DNA of 64,000 nucleotides from Dyadobacter subterraneus (GCF_015221875.1 NZ_JACYGY010000001.1:124001-188000), one strand, 5' to 3'. Numbered from the stretch's first letter, positions 34,597-44,090 are shown. Notes: generated by a model not told the origin, from the letters alone. Translations and numbers: made by a program.

Positions 34597-35886
34597 ATGA
34601 AGAGAAATAATATGCATAAACGTGCGAATGCCGAAACTCCCTCACTAGCGTTAACAGAAGAATATAAGTTACACACCTTAGCTAACGGAATACGCATAGC
34701 GCATAAACAAGTTCCTTACACGCAGATTGCGCATGTCGGGATTATGCTCGATATCGGTAGTCGCGATGAACAGCCTCACCAACAGGGACTGGCGCATTTT
34801 TGGGAACATATGGCCTTCAAAGGCACAGAAAAACGCAGTTCATACCATATCATCAACCGTCTTGAAAACGTAGGCGGGGAATTAAACGCGTATACAACAA
34901 AGGAAAAAATCTGTTTCCACGCTTCCGTTCTGGATGATCATTTTGATAAAGCCGTTGATCTTTTAGCAGATATCGCATTCCATTCCGTTTTTCCGGATAA
35001 GCAGATTGAACGCGAAAGAAATGTAATCATCGAGGAAATGTCGATGTATAACGATTCGCCGGAAGATGCGATTCAGGATGATTTTGACCAGCTGGTTTTT
35101 GCAGATCATGCTTTGGGAAATAATATTCTGGGAACGCCGGATACCGTTAATTCCTTTGGAAGAGAAGAACTTTTTCAGTTTATCAATGAAAATCTCGATA
35201 CCGAAAAAATTGTAATTTCTTCGGTTAGCCGGTTGCCTTTTTCAAAAGTGATAAAGGTGGCTGAGAAATATTTAGGAAACGTTCCGTTTAAAAAAACGAC
35301 ACGTATTCGTCAGGCGCCTGGAAATTATTCGCCGATAATTCAGGAAAAAGAACGCTCGATCACACAGGCGCAATGTGCGATGGGACAACCAGCGTATGCA
35401 CTTGGAGACGACAGACGTTTGCCGTTTTTCATGCTCGTAAATTTACTGGGCGGACCAGGAATGAACTCCCGTTTCAACTTATCGCTTCGTGAAAAATATG
35501 GTTTTGTCTATTCCATTGAAGCAAATTATACACCATATCTGGATACTGGTTTTTTAGGGATTTTCTTTGGAACTGAGCAGAAACAACTGGCCAGAAGTAT
35601 TTCGTTAATCAACAAGGAGCTTAAAAAAGTGCGTGAAATTCCTTTGTCAACTCTGCAATTGCATCAGACAAAAGTGCAGCTGATGGGACAATTGGCGATG
35701 TCAGAAGAAAGCAATATGAGTTTTATGCTGATGATGGCGAAGAGTTTGCTGGATACCGGACGGGTTGATACTTTGCCGGAAATTTTCTCGGAAATTCAGG
35801 AAATTACATCTGAGCAATTGCAGACGATTGCTCAGGATATGTTCAATCCGGAAAACTTCAGTTATCTGACTTTTATTCCTGAATAA
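34597..35886 (+). CDS. M16 family zinc peptidase (processing-peptidase-like), copy 1
   Basis: A 429-residue cytoplasmic metalloprotease of the pitrilysin/MPP family. The inverted zinc motif is HFWEH with the distal glutamate in ERNVIIEEMSMYND. The R/Y substrate pair is in the C-terminal domain (REKYGFVYSIEANY). The ATG at 34612 (MHKRANAE) may be the true start. No signal peptide. Related to but distinct from the copy at 39140-40384. Confidence 0.93.
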   Translation: MKRNNMHKRANAETPSLALTEEYKLHTLANGIRIAHKQVPYTQIAHVGIMLDIGSRDEQPHQQGLAHFWEHMAFKGTEKRSSYHIINRLENVGGELNAYTTKEKICFHASVLDDHFDKAVDLLADIAFHSVFPDKQIERERNVIIEEMSMYNDSPEDAIQDDFDQLVFADHALGNNILGTPDTVNSFGREELFQFINENLDTEKIVISSVSRLPFSKVIKVAEKYLGNVPFKKTTRIRQAPGNYSPIIQEKERSITQAQCAMGQPAYALGDDRRLPFFMLVNLLGGPGMNSRFNLSLREKYGFVYSIEANYTPYLDTGFLGIFFGTEQKQLARSISLINKELKKVREIPLSTLQLHQTKVQLMGQLAMSEESNMSFMLMMAKSLLDTGRVDTLPEIFSEIQEITSEQLQTIAQDMFNPENFSYLTFIPE

Positions 35887-35908
35887 TCAGGTTTAAATAT
35901 TGTTATTG

Positions 35909-35946
35909 AAAACAGTTATCGGCGAAAGCTGGTAACTGTTTTTTTA
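35909..35946 (+). terminator. Terminator after M16 copy 1
   Basis: Ten-bp core stem (35911-35920 with 35931-35940) extended by A/T pairs, followed by T7. Confidence 0.85.
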
Positions 35947-36095
35947 TGCCGAATTGTCTTTTATCAATATCTCAAAGAAATCCTGATAGCCTGATTCCTT
36001 TTTTGAGGCGTAATAATAGTGTCAGATTTCATGTAACCGGGCGATACAGATTATCGTTTCGCCTGGTTTATTATTTCAATTTAATTGCCTTTCCA

Positions 36096-37415
36096 ATGCT
36101 GTTTTCAAACTTTCATAATTACTTTTCCAAACCTTTCCTGATTTTATTTCTTGCCATATCTTTTTTGACAGCAAAAGCTCAACAGGCTTCTAATCCATAT
36201 ATTCCTGCTGAATTACCTGATAGAATTATTTTAAATACAACGCAAGATCCTTCGACGTCCATGGCCGTTAACTGGCGGACGCAGGAATCGGTTACTGAAA
36301 GTTTCGCCGAGATCGCTGTTGCGAGCGCAGATCCTCGTTTTGTTGATAAAGTAAAGCGAATAAAAGCGAAATCAGAAAAAGTGGTTTTTAACGAAACACC
36401 CACAGCGATGTATCATTCTGTTGTTTTTGACAATTTAAAACCAAATACAAAATACGCTTACCGGGTTGGGCAAGGCGAAAATTGGAGCGAGTGGATTCAT
36501 TTCAATACAGCCGGGAAAGTGGGAGAGAAGTTTTCATTTCTTTATTATGGTGATGTTCAGGTTAATATCCGGTCCATGTGGTCGCGTGTGGCGCGTGAAG
36601 CTTTTGGAAAAGCGCCTGATGCGAAACTGGCGATTTATGCAGGAGATTTAATCAATAAAGCCAATCGCGATGTGGAATGGGGCGACTGGTTCCAAGCTGG
36701 CGGATTTATTCACAGCATGATTCCGGGTTTTCCAACACCTGGAAATCATGATCATTATGAAGGACCAAACGGAAAACCGCTGACTTCTGTCTTCTGGCGA
36801 CCGCAATTTACACTACCAGAAAATGGACCGGTTGATTTAGAAGAGACCTGTTATTACGCCGATATTCAGGGAACCAGATTCATTTCTCTGAACTCGGATA
36901 GAGCCGAGGAATCTGATGAGTACCTGGAAAAACAGCGTGTTTGGATAGAAAAAGTTTTAAGCAACAATCCAAATAAATGGACGGTCGTAACTTTCCATCA
37001 CCCGATCTTTTCTCCAAAATCAACCCGTGATAATAAACGCATGCGGGAAACTTTCAAACCGATTTTTGATAAATATAAAGTTGATCTGGTTTTACAAGGT
37101 CATGATCATACCTATGCAAGAGGAATGGCGAAAATTCCAATGGCACAGAAAGGTGCAACTTCAGGAACTATGTATGTGGTATCAGTAAGCGGTCCGAAAA
37201 TGACAGATTCAAATGTAGAAAAACGTGACTGGATGGATCGGTCTGCGCTTTATACACAATTTTACCATGTAGTCACAGTTGATCATGACAAACTGAGTTT
37301 TGAAACATTAACGGCTACGGGAGAATTGTACGATGCTTTTGATTTGATCAAACAAAAAGGTAAAATTAACAAGCTGATTGACGGCATACCTCAGAATGTT
37401 CAGGAAAGAAGATAA
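36096..37415 (+). CDS. Secreted purple-acid-phosphatase-like metallophosphoesterase
   Basis: Exported phosphatase of about 439 residues; the longer frame from 35946 overlaps the terminator, so the start is set at MLFSNFHNY, which gives a proper signal peptide (ends LTAKAQQ). An N-terminal Fn3-like domain (PDRIILNTTQDPSTSMAVNW) precedes the calcineurin-type core: YGDVQ, AGDLI, GNHDHYE, HHPIF, and QGHDHTYARG, all metal ligands present. Likely scavenges phosphate from organic esters outside the cytoplasm. A GH43-like gene follows. Confidence 0.93.
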   Translation: MLFSNFHNYFSKPFLILFLAISFLTAKAQQASNPYIPAELPDRIILNTTQDPSTSMAVNWRTQESVTESFAEIAVASADPRFVDKVKRIKAKSEKVVFNETPTAMYHSVVFDNLKPNTKYAYRVGQGENWSEWIHFNTAGKVGEKFSFLYYGDVQVNIRSMWSRVAREAFGKAPDAKLAIYAGDLINKANRDVEWGDWFQAGGFIHSMIPGFPTPGNHDHYEGPNGKPLTSVFWRPQFTLPENGPVDLEETCYYADIQGTRFISLNSDRAEESDEYLEKQRVWIEKVLSNNPNKWTVVTFHHPIFSPKSTRDNKRMRETFKPIFDKYKVDLVLQGHDHTYARGMAKIPMAQKGATSGTMYVVSVSGPKMTDSNVEKRDWMDRSALYTQFYHVVTVDHDKLSFETLTATGELYDAFDLIKQKGKINKLIDGIPQNVQERR

Positions 37416-37445
37416 TCCAGTTTGAAAATTCAAAAAACTGTAAAA

Positions 37446-38372
37446 ATGAAAAGATATATTTTTTTGCTTTGGGCAGGTTTCGCCTTGGTGAGCTGGAATG
37501 TGCGGGATGAAAATGAGGATAAGAAGAAAAAAGAGGAAAAAGAATTTCCTTCTGAAATTATAGATTTTAAAGCTTATGAGGGCAATCCGGTTTTTAAAGC
37601 AACCGGCGATACCGCAACCTGGGACGAGCAAATCCGGGAAAGAGGTTTTATTTTGAAAGAAGATAAAACGTATTACATGTGGTACTGCGGCTATACCAAA
37701 AAGACGGGCAAAGAAATAAAATACCTGGGACTGGCAACCTCGCCGGATGGCTTAAAATGGACGCGATACGCTAACAATCCGATTCATAAAAAAAACTGGG
37801 TGGAAGATATGTTTGTACTGAAATCTGCCGGGACATATTACATGTTCGCCGAAAGTAAAGATGATATTGCAAGACTGCTCACCTCAAAAGACAAAATTAA
37901 CTGGGACGACAAAGGTGCATTGGATATTCGTCTGAAAAATGGAAATCCGATTTCAAAAGGACCTTTCGGAACGCCTGCTGTTTGGAAAGAAGGGGATATC
38001 TGGTATTTATTTTATGAAAGAAATGACTCGGATGTTTGGCTTGCTACTTCAAAAGACCTGAAAGTCTGGACCAATGTGCAGGATGAGCCGGTATTAAATT
38101 CCGGACCGGAAACGTATGACAAATTTGCTGTTGCCTTCAATCAGGTTATCAAATACAAAGGATTGTATTACGCTTATTACCACGCATCAGCTTTCAAAGA
38201 CTGGCATGAATGGACGACAAATGTTGCCGTTTCAAAGGATTTGATCCACTGGAAAAAGTATGACAAAAATCCGATTTTGAAGGGAAATAAATCCAGCGGA
38301 TTTACGGTGAATGACGGGAAGGAATTCAGATTTTATACCATGCACCCGGAGGTGAATGTTTACTTTCACTAA
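37446..38372 (+). CDS. GH43/GH32-like five-bladed beta-propeller protein, exported
   Basis: Start at MKRYIFLLWAG (37446), rather than a TTG at 37422, gives a signal peptide. The body repeats propeller blades: TYYMWYCGYTKK, LGLATSPDGLKWTRY, YYMFAESKDD, IWYLFYERNDSDVWLATS, YYAYYHASAFKDWHEW. Such repeats are typical of glycoside hydrolase families 43/32/130-like. A catalytic triad cannot be assigned by eye. Preceded 31 bases by the metallophosphatase, so possibly co-transcribed. Confidence 0.85.
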   Translation: MKRYIFLLWAGFALVSWNVRDENEDKKKKEEKEFPSEIIDFKAYEGNPVFKATGDTATWDEQIRERGFILKEDKTYYMWYCGYTKKTGKEIKYLGLATSPDGLKWTRYANNPIHKKNWVEDMFVLKSAGTYYMFAESKDDIARLLTSKDKINWDDKGALDIRLKNGNPISKGPFGTPAVWKEGDIWYLFYERNDSDVWLATSKDLKVWTNVQDEPVLNSGPETYDKFAVAFNQVIKYKGLYYAYYHASAFKDWHEWTTNVAVSKDLIHWKKYDKNPILKGNKSSGFTVNDGKEFRFYTMHPEVNVYFH

Positions 38373-38387
38373 TTGATTTTTATCTGG

Positions 38388-38417
38388 TTGCTACAAATAT
38401 TGCGGTACGCTGTACCT
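38388..38417 (-). repeat. Inverted copy of the GGTGCAGAGCACC-type palindromic element
   Basis: The reverse complement here matches the 30-base unit repeated at 38535-38721, with compensated changes (GGTACAGCGTACC) that keep the hairpin. This covariation suggests the hairpin itself is selected. Confidence 0.7.
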
Positions 38418-38441
38418 TGGCATGTGTCGTAGTTTTCGTCT

Positions 38442-38512
38442 CTTTCTACAATTATTTCGGCGCTCCGCGCCTTTTCTAGCAAAGCGTAGTCCGCCGAAAT
38501 AGTTGTAGAAAG
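38442..38512. repeat. Long hairpin element between REP-like copies
   Basis: Arms of 21 bases (38442-38462 and 38492-38512, one G-T pair) enclose smaller GC-rich hairpins. The arm ends (TTTCTACAA / TTGTAGAAA) resemble the TTTGTAGCAA end of the neighbouring repeat family. Confidence 0.7.
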
Positions 38513-38534
38513 CAAGATTAACCGTGATTTGTCC

Positions 38535-38721
38535 AGGTGCAGAGCACCGGAATATTTGTAGCAAGGAAAAATAATCTCTTTATCATACTAAGGTGCAGAG
38601 CACCGGAATATTTGTAGCAAGGAAAATTGTCTCTTTATCACACTAAGGTGCAGAGCACCGCAATACTTGTAGCAAAGAAAATGGTCTCTTTATCATACCA
38701 AGGTGCAGAGCACCGTAATAT
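38535..38721 (+). repeat. Tandem array of a palindromic REP-like unit (four copies)
   Basis: Copies begin at 38535, 38591, 38646 and 38701 with 55-56 base spacing; the last is truncated. Each has the 13-base palindrome GGTGCAGAGCACC, then AATATTTGTAGCAA. The sequences between units are nearly the same (CTCTTTATCA), so the whole 55-mer was duplicated. Confidence 0.85.
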
Positions 38722-38735
38722 CGAGAAATAACGTA

Positions 38736-39056
38736 TTACTTTTTCCTCATTATCGCAGCCACCTGAGCAAAATCTTTTGCTAAAAACAACTCATATAAAC
38801 TTTCAATCTCTGTCCAGCTGTCAAACTGCGCTTCGATTTCTTCTTCCTCACTGTCGTTGAAGATGCCCAGAACCGTCATGTTTTTACGACTTTCCAAAAC
38901 GACCTCATTATCACCAACAAATATTCCGACCCAGAAACGACCATTTTCTTCGTCCATTTCAAGTGTTTCTTCAATGACATCACGGATATCTTCCATGTCT
39001 ACATCATCGATTGAATCGCCCCAGGCTGTTTGTAAATAAATTTCAGGTATTGACAT
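38736..39056 (-). CDS. Hypothetical acidic protein, 106 residues
   Basis: Unrecognised soluble, strongly acidic protein (IDDVDMEDIRDVIEETLEMDEENG). No signal peptide or membrane helix. Mixed alpha/beta appearance, ending FAQVAAIMRKK. It lies downstream of a terminated M16 gene on the same strand and has its own gene boundaries. Probably a conserved Bacteroidota protein, but I cannot assign a function. Confidence 0.75.
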   Translation of the reverse strand: MSIPEIYLQTAWGDSIDDVDMEDIRDVIEETLEMDEENGRFWVGIFVGDNEVVLESRKNMTVLGIFNDSEEEEIEAQFDSWTEIESLYELFLAKDFAQVAAIMRKK

Positions 39057-39075
39057 TGTGTTTTATAGTAAAATG

Positions 39076-39119
39076 AAAAGAGATTGGGTTAAGATATTCG
39101 TCTTTTCCCAATCTCTTTT
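39076..39119 (-). terminator. Terminator after M16 copy 2
   Basis: A 13-bp perfect stem (39076-39088 with 39107-39119) between the M16 gene stop and the acidic protein gene; T-rich on the reverse strand. Confidence 0.75.
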
Positions 39120-39139
39120 GTTGTGAAATATATTATTAA

Positions 39140-40384
39140 CTACACGCTTTCTTCTGCACGGTAGTAAAGCGTTGAGCTGTTTTCCGGTCTCAAAATGTTT
39201 TTGGCAGCTTCATGCAGATCCTCCGATTTCATATTTCTGATAATCTCGGCATCTTCATTCGCCCAATCCACATTGCCGGCATTTGCCGCAAAAGCAAGGT
39301 TCATCGCACGGTTCAAAAGTTCCACTTCTGAAAACGCTAACGTGGCTTCGGTTTGATTTTTAACTTTCGTTACCTCTTCGTCTGTTGCTCCGGAAGTCAC
39401 TATCTCCTTCAACAAGTCTTTAACAGCTTCATCCGCTTCTTCCAAAGTAACGCCCGGATTCAGGTTTCCTTTGATCAAAAGTAATCCCGGATCAAGCGAA
39501 GAAGTAGTACTTGCGCTGATGCTATTGAAAAGATTTTTGTCTTTTAAAAGCGCACTGTACAAACGCGAAGATTTTCCTCTTCCCAAAATATCACTCAACA
39601 AATCCGACGCATAAAAATTTTCATCATACCGTCCCGGCATATGGAAAACTTTAATTAAAGAATTCAGCGGAACAGCCGCCGAAGTTTCCAGGTGGCGCGC
39701 TTCATTTTGTTTAGGTTCCTTTTCCAGATTTCTTACATAAGGAGCACCGGCAGGAATTCCCTCAAACCATTTTTTAGAAAGTTGTTTAATTTGCTCCAAT
39801 TTTACAGCACCAGCCACAACCATCACCGCATTATTCGGACGATAAAAACGCCAGAAAAATGCCTCAACATCTTCCATCGTCGCACGTTCGATATGTTCAA
39901 TATCTTTTCCGATCGTTGCCCAGCGGTATGGATGTTTCTGGTAAGCAAGCGGACGCAATTTTAGCCACATATCTCCATAAGGCTGATTCAGATAACGCTG
40001 CTTGAATTCCTCAATAACCACTTTGCGCTGTACTTCCAGCACATTTGGATCAAAAGATAGACTCATCATCCGGTCAGATTCCAGCCAGAAAGCAGTTTCT
40101 ACATTATCGGCAGGCAATGTGATATAGTAATTGGTTATGTCCGGCGAAGTAAAAGCGTTGTTTTCACCTCCAACCGTTTGTACCGGAATATCATAATTTG
40201 GGATGTTTTTAGAACCTCCAAACATCAGATGCTCAAAAAGATGCGCAAATCCTGTACGCTCTTCATCCTCGTCGCGCGACCCAACATTGTACAAAATATT
40301 AACCGCCGCCATCGGGGTCGAAAAGTCTTCATGAACATATATTTTCAGACCATTGTCCAGCGTAAAGTGCTCGTATCGAATCAT
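39140..40384 (-). CDS. M16 family zinc peptidase, copy 2
   Basis: A 414-residue M16 metalloprotease. Zinc motif HLFEH within GFAHLFEHLMFGGSKN, with the distal Glu in VQRKVVIEEFKQRYLNQPYG. The C-terminal M16 domain carries LGRGKSSRLYSALL. No signal peptide. Together with copy 1 it shows two active-type M16 enzymes within 6 kb but in separate transcription units, not the active/inactive heterodimer seen elsewhere. Confidence 0.93.
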   Translation of the reverse strand: MIRYEHFTLDNGLKIYVHEDFSTPMAAVNILYNVGSRDEDEERTGFAHLFEHLMFGGSKNIPNYDIPVQTVGGENNAFTSPDITNYYITLPADNVETAFWLESDRMMSLSFDPNVLEVQRKVVIEEFKQRYLNQPYGDMWLKLRPLAYQKHPYRWATIGKDIEHIERATMEDVEAFFWRFYRPNNAVMVVAGAVKLEQIKQLSKKWFEGIPAGAPYVRNLEKEPKQNEARHLETSAAVPLNSLIKVFHMPGRYDENFYASDLLSDILGRGKSSRLYSALLKDKNLFNSISASTTSSLDPGLLLIKGNLNPGVTLEEADEAVKDLLKEIVTSGATDEEVTKVKNQTEATLAFSEVELLNRAMNLAFAANAGNVDWANEDAEIIRNMKSEDLHEAAKNILRPENSSTLYYRAEESV

Positions 40385-40531
40385 AAATCAGGTCAATTAG
40401 TAGTAACGGCACGGTTCTTTCCAAAATAATCAAAATATGGAGAAACCCGTACGCAGGTTTTGTGGTTATGAACAAAGCTAATGCTCAGGTGGGATTCCAC
40501 CAAACCATTTATACCGATATACCTGATAGTC

Positions 40532-41650
40532 ATGAAATTTACTTTGCAGTTTTGTTTTTTGTGTTTACTTTTTCTGTTCTCCCCCAAACTTTCCCAGGCA
40601 CAATTGCTCAATGATCCGGTCACTTTGAAACTGGTTCAAAAAGGCCTTGATCACATTTATAACTACGAATACGCCGAAGCGGATGCCATATTAAATCAGG
40701 TTGAAAAGAAATATCCGAATCATCCCGTTTCATATATTCTGGATTCGTTTGTGATGTACTGGAAATATCTGCCGATAAAAGATAATCCTGCTAAATCGAA
40801 AGAATATGTCAGCAAATTAAATCAGTGTCTGGATGCGATTACCAAAAAATATGGTAAGGATAGCAAGGATCCGGAAGCTGTTTTCTATACCATTGTGGCG
40901 AGAGGTTATATCGCAATGATGTACAATTATAACGGAGAATTGATGAGTGCTGCTGGTGAAGCTAAAAAAGCTTATAACGCATTGATCACAGGATTGAAAC
41001 TTACCGAAAGAAATCCTGAGTTTTATTTTACTTCCGGGATGTATAATTATTATGTTGAATATTATCCGGAAGATCACGGGATTGTTAAACCTTTAATGAT
41101 TTTCTTTAAAAACGGAGATAAAGCGTTGGGTTTAAAACAAATCGATATAGCCACCAGACAAGGCGTAATTACCAGAGCTGAGGCTTGTTTTTATTTGTCT
41201 CATATCTATCTGGAACACGAATCCAACTTTCCCAAAGCACTGACTTACACGCAAAAACTGGCTGCCTGGTATCCTGAAAATCATATTTTCAACATGGTAA
41301 ACACGGAAACTTTGCTTTTAACCGGACATTATGATGAAGCCGGAAAGGGAATGGAAAAATTGAAAGCGAATAACAAAGGATTCTATCCAATTGCCTACAA
41401 CACTTTCCAGGGAATCATTTTTGAAAAAGATGCTAAAAACGATACCGCCGCCCAAAAATCATATTTAACCGCACTTCGTACGCCACACGACGATCAGTAC
41501 ACCCGTGAGTATTATGCGATGGCATACGCAGGTTTGGCGCGTATCGCGAACAGGGCAGGTGATAAGGGAAAGGCGAAAGAATATTATAAAAAGGCGCTGG
41601 AAAAAGCGGAGTATAAATCGATTATTAAGGAGGCGAAAGCGTTTAAATAG
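40532..41650 (+). CDS. Exported TPR protein
   Basis: About 372 residues. The start MKFTLQFCFLCLLFLF is chosen because it yields a clean signal peptide (cut near SQAQ); the longer frame adds 17 residues without one. TPR-like helices: YEYAEADAILNQVEKKYPNH, TRAEACFYLSHIYLEHES, and GLARIANRAGDKGKAKEYY. Probably a periplasmic or outer-membrane-associated scaffold. Single gene ended by a strong hairpin. Confidence 0.88.
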   Translation: MKFTLQFCFLCLLFLFSPKLSQAQLLNDPVTLKLVQKGLDHIYNYEYAEADAILNQVEKKYPNHPVSYILDSFVMYWKYLPIKDNPAKSKEYVSKLNQCLDAITKKYGKDSKDPEAVFYTIVARGYIAMMYNYNGELMSAAGEAKKAYNALITGLKLTERNPEFYFTSGMYNYYVEYYPEDHGIVKPLMIFFKNGDKALGLKQIDIATRQGVITRAEACFYLSHIYLEHESNFPKALTYTQKLAAWYPENHIFNMVNTETLLLTGHYDEAGKGMEKLKANNKGFYPIAYNTFQGIIFEKDAKNDTAAQKSYLTALRTPHDDQYTREYYAMAYAGLARIANRAGDKGKAKEYYKKALEKAEYKSIIKEAKAFK

Positions 41651-41676
41651 TTGTTAATTATTAATGGTCAATTGTT

Positions 41677-41723
41677 AATGGAAAACGGGTTGCAAGGAAT
41701 ATTCCTGCAACCCGTTTTCCATT
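41677..41723. terminator. Bidirectional terminator between TPR and amidohydrolase genes
   Basis: Perfect 18-bp stem (41677-41694 with 41706-41723), A/T at both ends, convergent genes. Confidence 0.93.
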
Positions 41724-41726
41724 ATT

Positions 41727-42869
41727 TTATTTTGGGAATTGTGATTTGTCAAGGCCTGGGATGATGTTCAGTGCATTTTTATAGTAAAGTTTCTTCAGAA
41801 CCTCATCTGAAAGTCCCATGCCGTACATACGCCAGAAGGCGTGGTATTTTTTGTGGTAGGGGAAATATTCGTCTTCGGTTTCAAGTACTCTGAAATAAGT
41901 AGCATATTCGGAGGGAACCCAGCTGTCTTTTCCAAATAATACTCTGTCCTGCCATTTGTCGAAGAATTTTTTTGCTGCTCTTGGCTGGCGTCCGAGTTCT
42001 GCAATTACGGCTCCGATTTCAACATACATATTTGGAAAAACAATCATCAGACTATCCAGCTTTTTCAAATTGTTCGGATACCAGCCCATGTGAGCGTTGA
42101 CGAAAGTCGTTTTTGGATTATCTCTGAAAATCTTGTGTTGTTCAGAAATTAATGAATCAAATGGTACCGGATCATTCGGTCCGCGGCGACGGCCTGGATG
42201 TGTTTTTAATTCCAGCCATCGTTCGTTATAACGATCCATGGGATCCCAAAAAGAGGGAACGTCGGCGGTGTGAATTAAAACGGGGATTTTCAATTCTCCG
42301 CATTTTTTCCAAACCGGATCCAGACGAGGATCGCTTACCGCTACGCGGTTTCCTTTATCATCCTTAATACCGCTGAAACCTAAACTTTTATAAATTTTCA
42401 AACCTTTGGCGCCCATTTTTACATCGGCTTCCAGTTGTTTTACCGCTTTTTCTGTCCAGTCTTTATCACCAAATCCTTTAAATTGTAGATTGGTGAAAAT
42501 GGCGATACGCTTCGGTTCGTTTTTGGCAACATTTTCAAGTGAACCTTTTAACGTTGCTGTTCCTTCTTCCCAATTATCACTCCATCCGCGTCCACTCAAA
42601 TTGACCATAATACCCATATTCAGACTATCCATCTGAGAAACCAGGAATTTCAGATCCTGAGTCGGCATTTGGTACTGATGATTATGCACATCAATGAAAG
42701 GGAATTTGGCACGTCTGAGTTTGTGCTCTTCGACCTTTAAAGTTGAAACCGGATCGTATTCTTCAAAACCAAGCGGTTCAACAGCATTCTGGGCTTTTGC
42801 ACTTTCCACAACAGCTCCAAAAGTAAAAGCAAAGGATAATGAGAAAAGTAAAGGTCTGATTAATTTCAT
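41727..42869 (-). CDS. Exported amidohydrolase (amidohydrolase_2 family)
   Basis: Metal-dependent hydrolase or decarboxylase of the TIM-barrel amidohydrolase superfamily, 380 residues. A signal peptide (about 1-26, ends ESAKAQ) implies a periplasmic location. Motifs: FIDVHNHQ at strand 1, LKIYKSLG, VLIHTADVPSFWDP, NAHMGWYP, and FGKDSW near the end. DxHxH reads DVHNH. Substrate unknown. Family (PF04909) includes decarboxylases and lactonases. Confidence 0.9.
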   Translation of the reverse strand: MKLIRPLLFSLSFAFTFGAVVESAKAQNAVEPLGFEEYDPVSTLKVEEHKLRRAKFPFIDVHNHQYQMPTQDLKFLVSQMDSLNMGIMVNLSGRGWSDNWEEGTATLKGSLENVAKNEPKRIAIFTNLQFKGFGDKDWTEKAVKQLEADVKMGAKGLKIYKSLGFSGIKDDKGNRVAVSDPRLDPVWKKCGELKIPVLIHTADVPSFWDPMDRYNERWLELKTHPGRRRGPNDPVPFDSLISEQHKIFRDNPKTTFVNAHMGWYPNNLKKLDSLMIVFPNMYVEIGAVIAELGRQPRAAKKFFDKWQDRVLFGKDSWVPSEYATYFRVLETEDEYFPYHKKYHAFWRMYGMGLSDEVLKKLYYKNALNIIPGLDKSQFPK

Positions 42870-42906
42870 AGGAATGGTTTTGAAAATTAGTCAAAAAGAA
42901 AAGCGA

Positions 42907-43395
42907 TCACTTTTCAGGTTTGTAAATCAAAGCGACACAATGTGCAGCAATTCCTTCTGCTCTTCCAACAAATCCCAAATGCTCCGATGTTGTCGCTTTG
43001 ATAGAAATATCTTCTTCTGAAACATTCATGACTCTGGAAAGACAGGTTTTCATTTCAGGAATATACGGATTTAATTTTGGTCTTTGAAGCACGATCGTGA
43101 CATCAACATTCCCGACTTCGAAACCTTTTTCGCGAATCATTTCCAATACTTTTGCCAGCAAAACTTTGCTGTCGACACCTTTCCATTGCGGATCTGTATC
43201 TGAAAAATGAAAGCCAATATTGCGCATATTGGCAGCACCCAAAAGTGCATCACAAAGTACATGACAAACTACGTCCGCATCCGAATGTCCTTTTGCGCCG
43301 TGCGTATGTGGAATTAATATGCCGCCAAGCCAAAACGGGCGGTTTTCAACTAATTGATGAACATCATAACCTTGTCCAATCCGAAAAGGAAACAT
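42907..43395 (-). CDS. ispF: 2-C-methyl-D-erythritol 2,4-cyclodiphosphate synthase
   Basis: Fifth enzyme of the non-mevalonate isoprenoid pathway, cytoplasmic trimer, 162 residues as usual. Zinc ligands in RIGQGYDVHQL, GHSDADVVCHVLCDAL, and the substrate segment FSDTDPQWKG. The C-terminal IKATTSEHLGFVGRAEG is family-typical. Single gene; ispD is not adjacent. Confidence 0.96.
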   Translation of the reverse strand: MFPFRIGQGYDVHQLVENRPFWLGGILIPHTHGAKGHSDADVVCHVLCDALLGAANMRNIGFHFSDTDPQWKGVDSKVLLAKVLEMIREKGFEVGNVDVTIVLQRPKLNPYIPEMKTCLSRVMNVSEEDISIKATTSEHLGFVGRAEGIAAHCVALIYKPEK

Positions 43396-43540
43396 GCGAA
43401 ATTTGATTAATAAATAGTAGCCGCAAGTTGGTGATTGAATTTGTTAAAGACAACCTCCGTCCGACGGATTTTTTGCCGATGAAGGATAGATAACAATTTT
43501 ATGATCCGACGACAATTTTATTTTGCCTGGTATATAAAAC

Positions 43541-43577
43541 AAAAATCTCCGAAATCTGGAAGATGACGGAGATTTTT
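43541..43577. terminator. Terminator after the anti-sigma-like gene
   Basis: An 11-bp stem (43541-43551 with 43567-43577) flanked by A and T runs, just past the stop of the reverse-strand anti-sigma-like gene. Confidence 0.8.
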
Positions 43578-43598
43578 ACATTCTATTATTTATGCTTG

Positions 43599-44078
43599 CT
43601 AACGTTTCGGCGCAGCAATTTCTGTCCTTAGTTTTTGAATTTCTTCTTCCTGGCTGGCAGCTTTAAAATAATAGTAAAGTCCAGCGATCAGGAATATCTT
43701 TGATAGTATAAACACTGCTACAAAAGCCGGACGCCACCATTTGTGCACCTTGATGTAGGTATCGTTAACTTCAATATCCAGGTATTCATCTTTCCTTTTG
43801 GTATCTTCTTTTGGAATGTCATAATAAGTATGATTTCCCTTTTTCTGAATATGCGTTTTGTTCGTCCGAAGCTGAATTACATTTCTTATTTCATCAGGCG
43901 GTGGAACTGAATTTTGCAGAAAATAGCCCTGAATATTTTTTTCAAACCGAATGATATAATCTGAAATCTCAGAATGCGTCAATATCATCTGATTCACCTC
44001 ATGCTCTTCCGCCTCAGTCGTCATACCCAGCAAATAAGACTCTAAGATCCCGCTTTCTATAAATTCGTGAGTTTTCAA
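43599..44078 (-). CDS. Anti-sigma-factor-like membrane protein
   Basis: A 159-residue protein with an N-terminal helical domain (FIESGILESYLLGMTTEAEEHEVNQM) like the anti-sigma domain of RskA-type factors, a central charged stretch, and one transmembrane helix (about residues 118-138) near the C-terminus. It lacks the zinc-binding HxxxCxxC. It is 12 bases downstream of a sigma-like gene, the normal order for such pairs. The short periplasmic tail leaves little room for a sensor. Confidence 0.8.
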   Translation of the reverse strand: MKTHEFIESGILESYLLGMTTEAEEHEVNQMILTHSEISDYIIRFEKNIQGYFLQNSVPPPDEIRNVIQLRTNKTHIQKKGNHTYYDIPKEDTKRKDEYLDIEVNDTYIKVHKWWRPAFVAVFILSKIFLIAGLYYYFKAASQEEEIQKLRTEIAAPKR

Positions 44079-44090
44079 TGTGTGTTATGA

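Noticed and set aside
35946..36095. N-terminal 50-codon extension of the metallophosphatase
   Set aside because: It begins at the end of the preceding terminator's T-run and would bury the signal peptide.
38535..38721. Regular 30-base repeats that could suggest a CRISPR array
   Set aside because: The sequences between the repeats are nearly identical to each other, the repeat has a REP-like palindrome, and no cas gene is present. It is a tandem duplication, not spacers.
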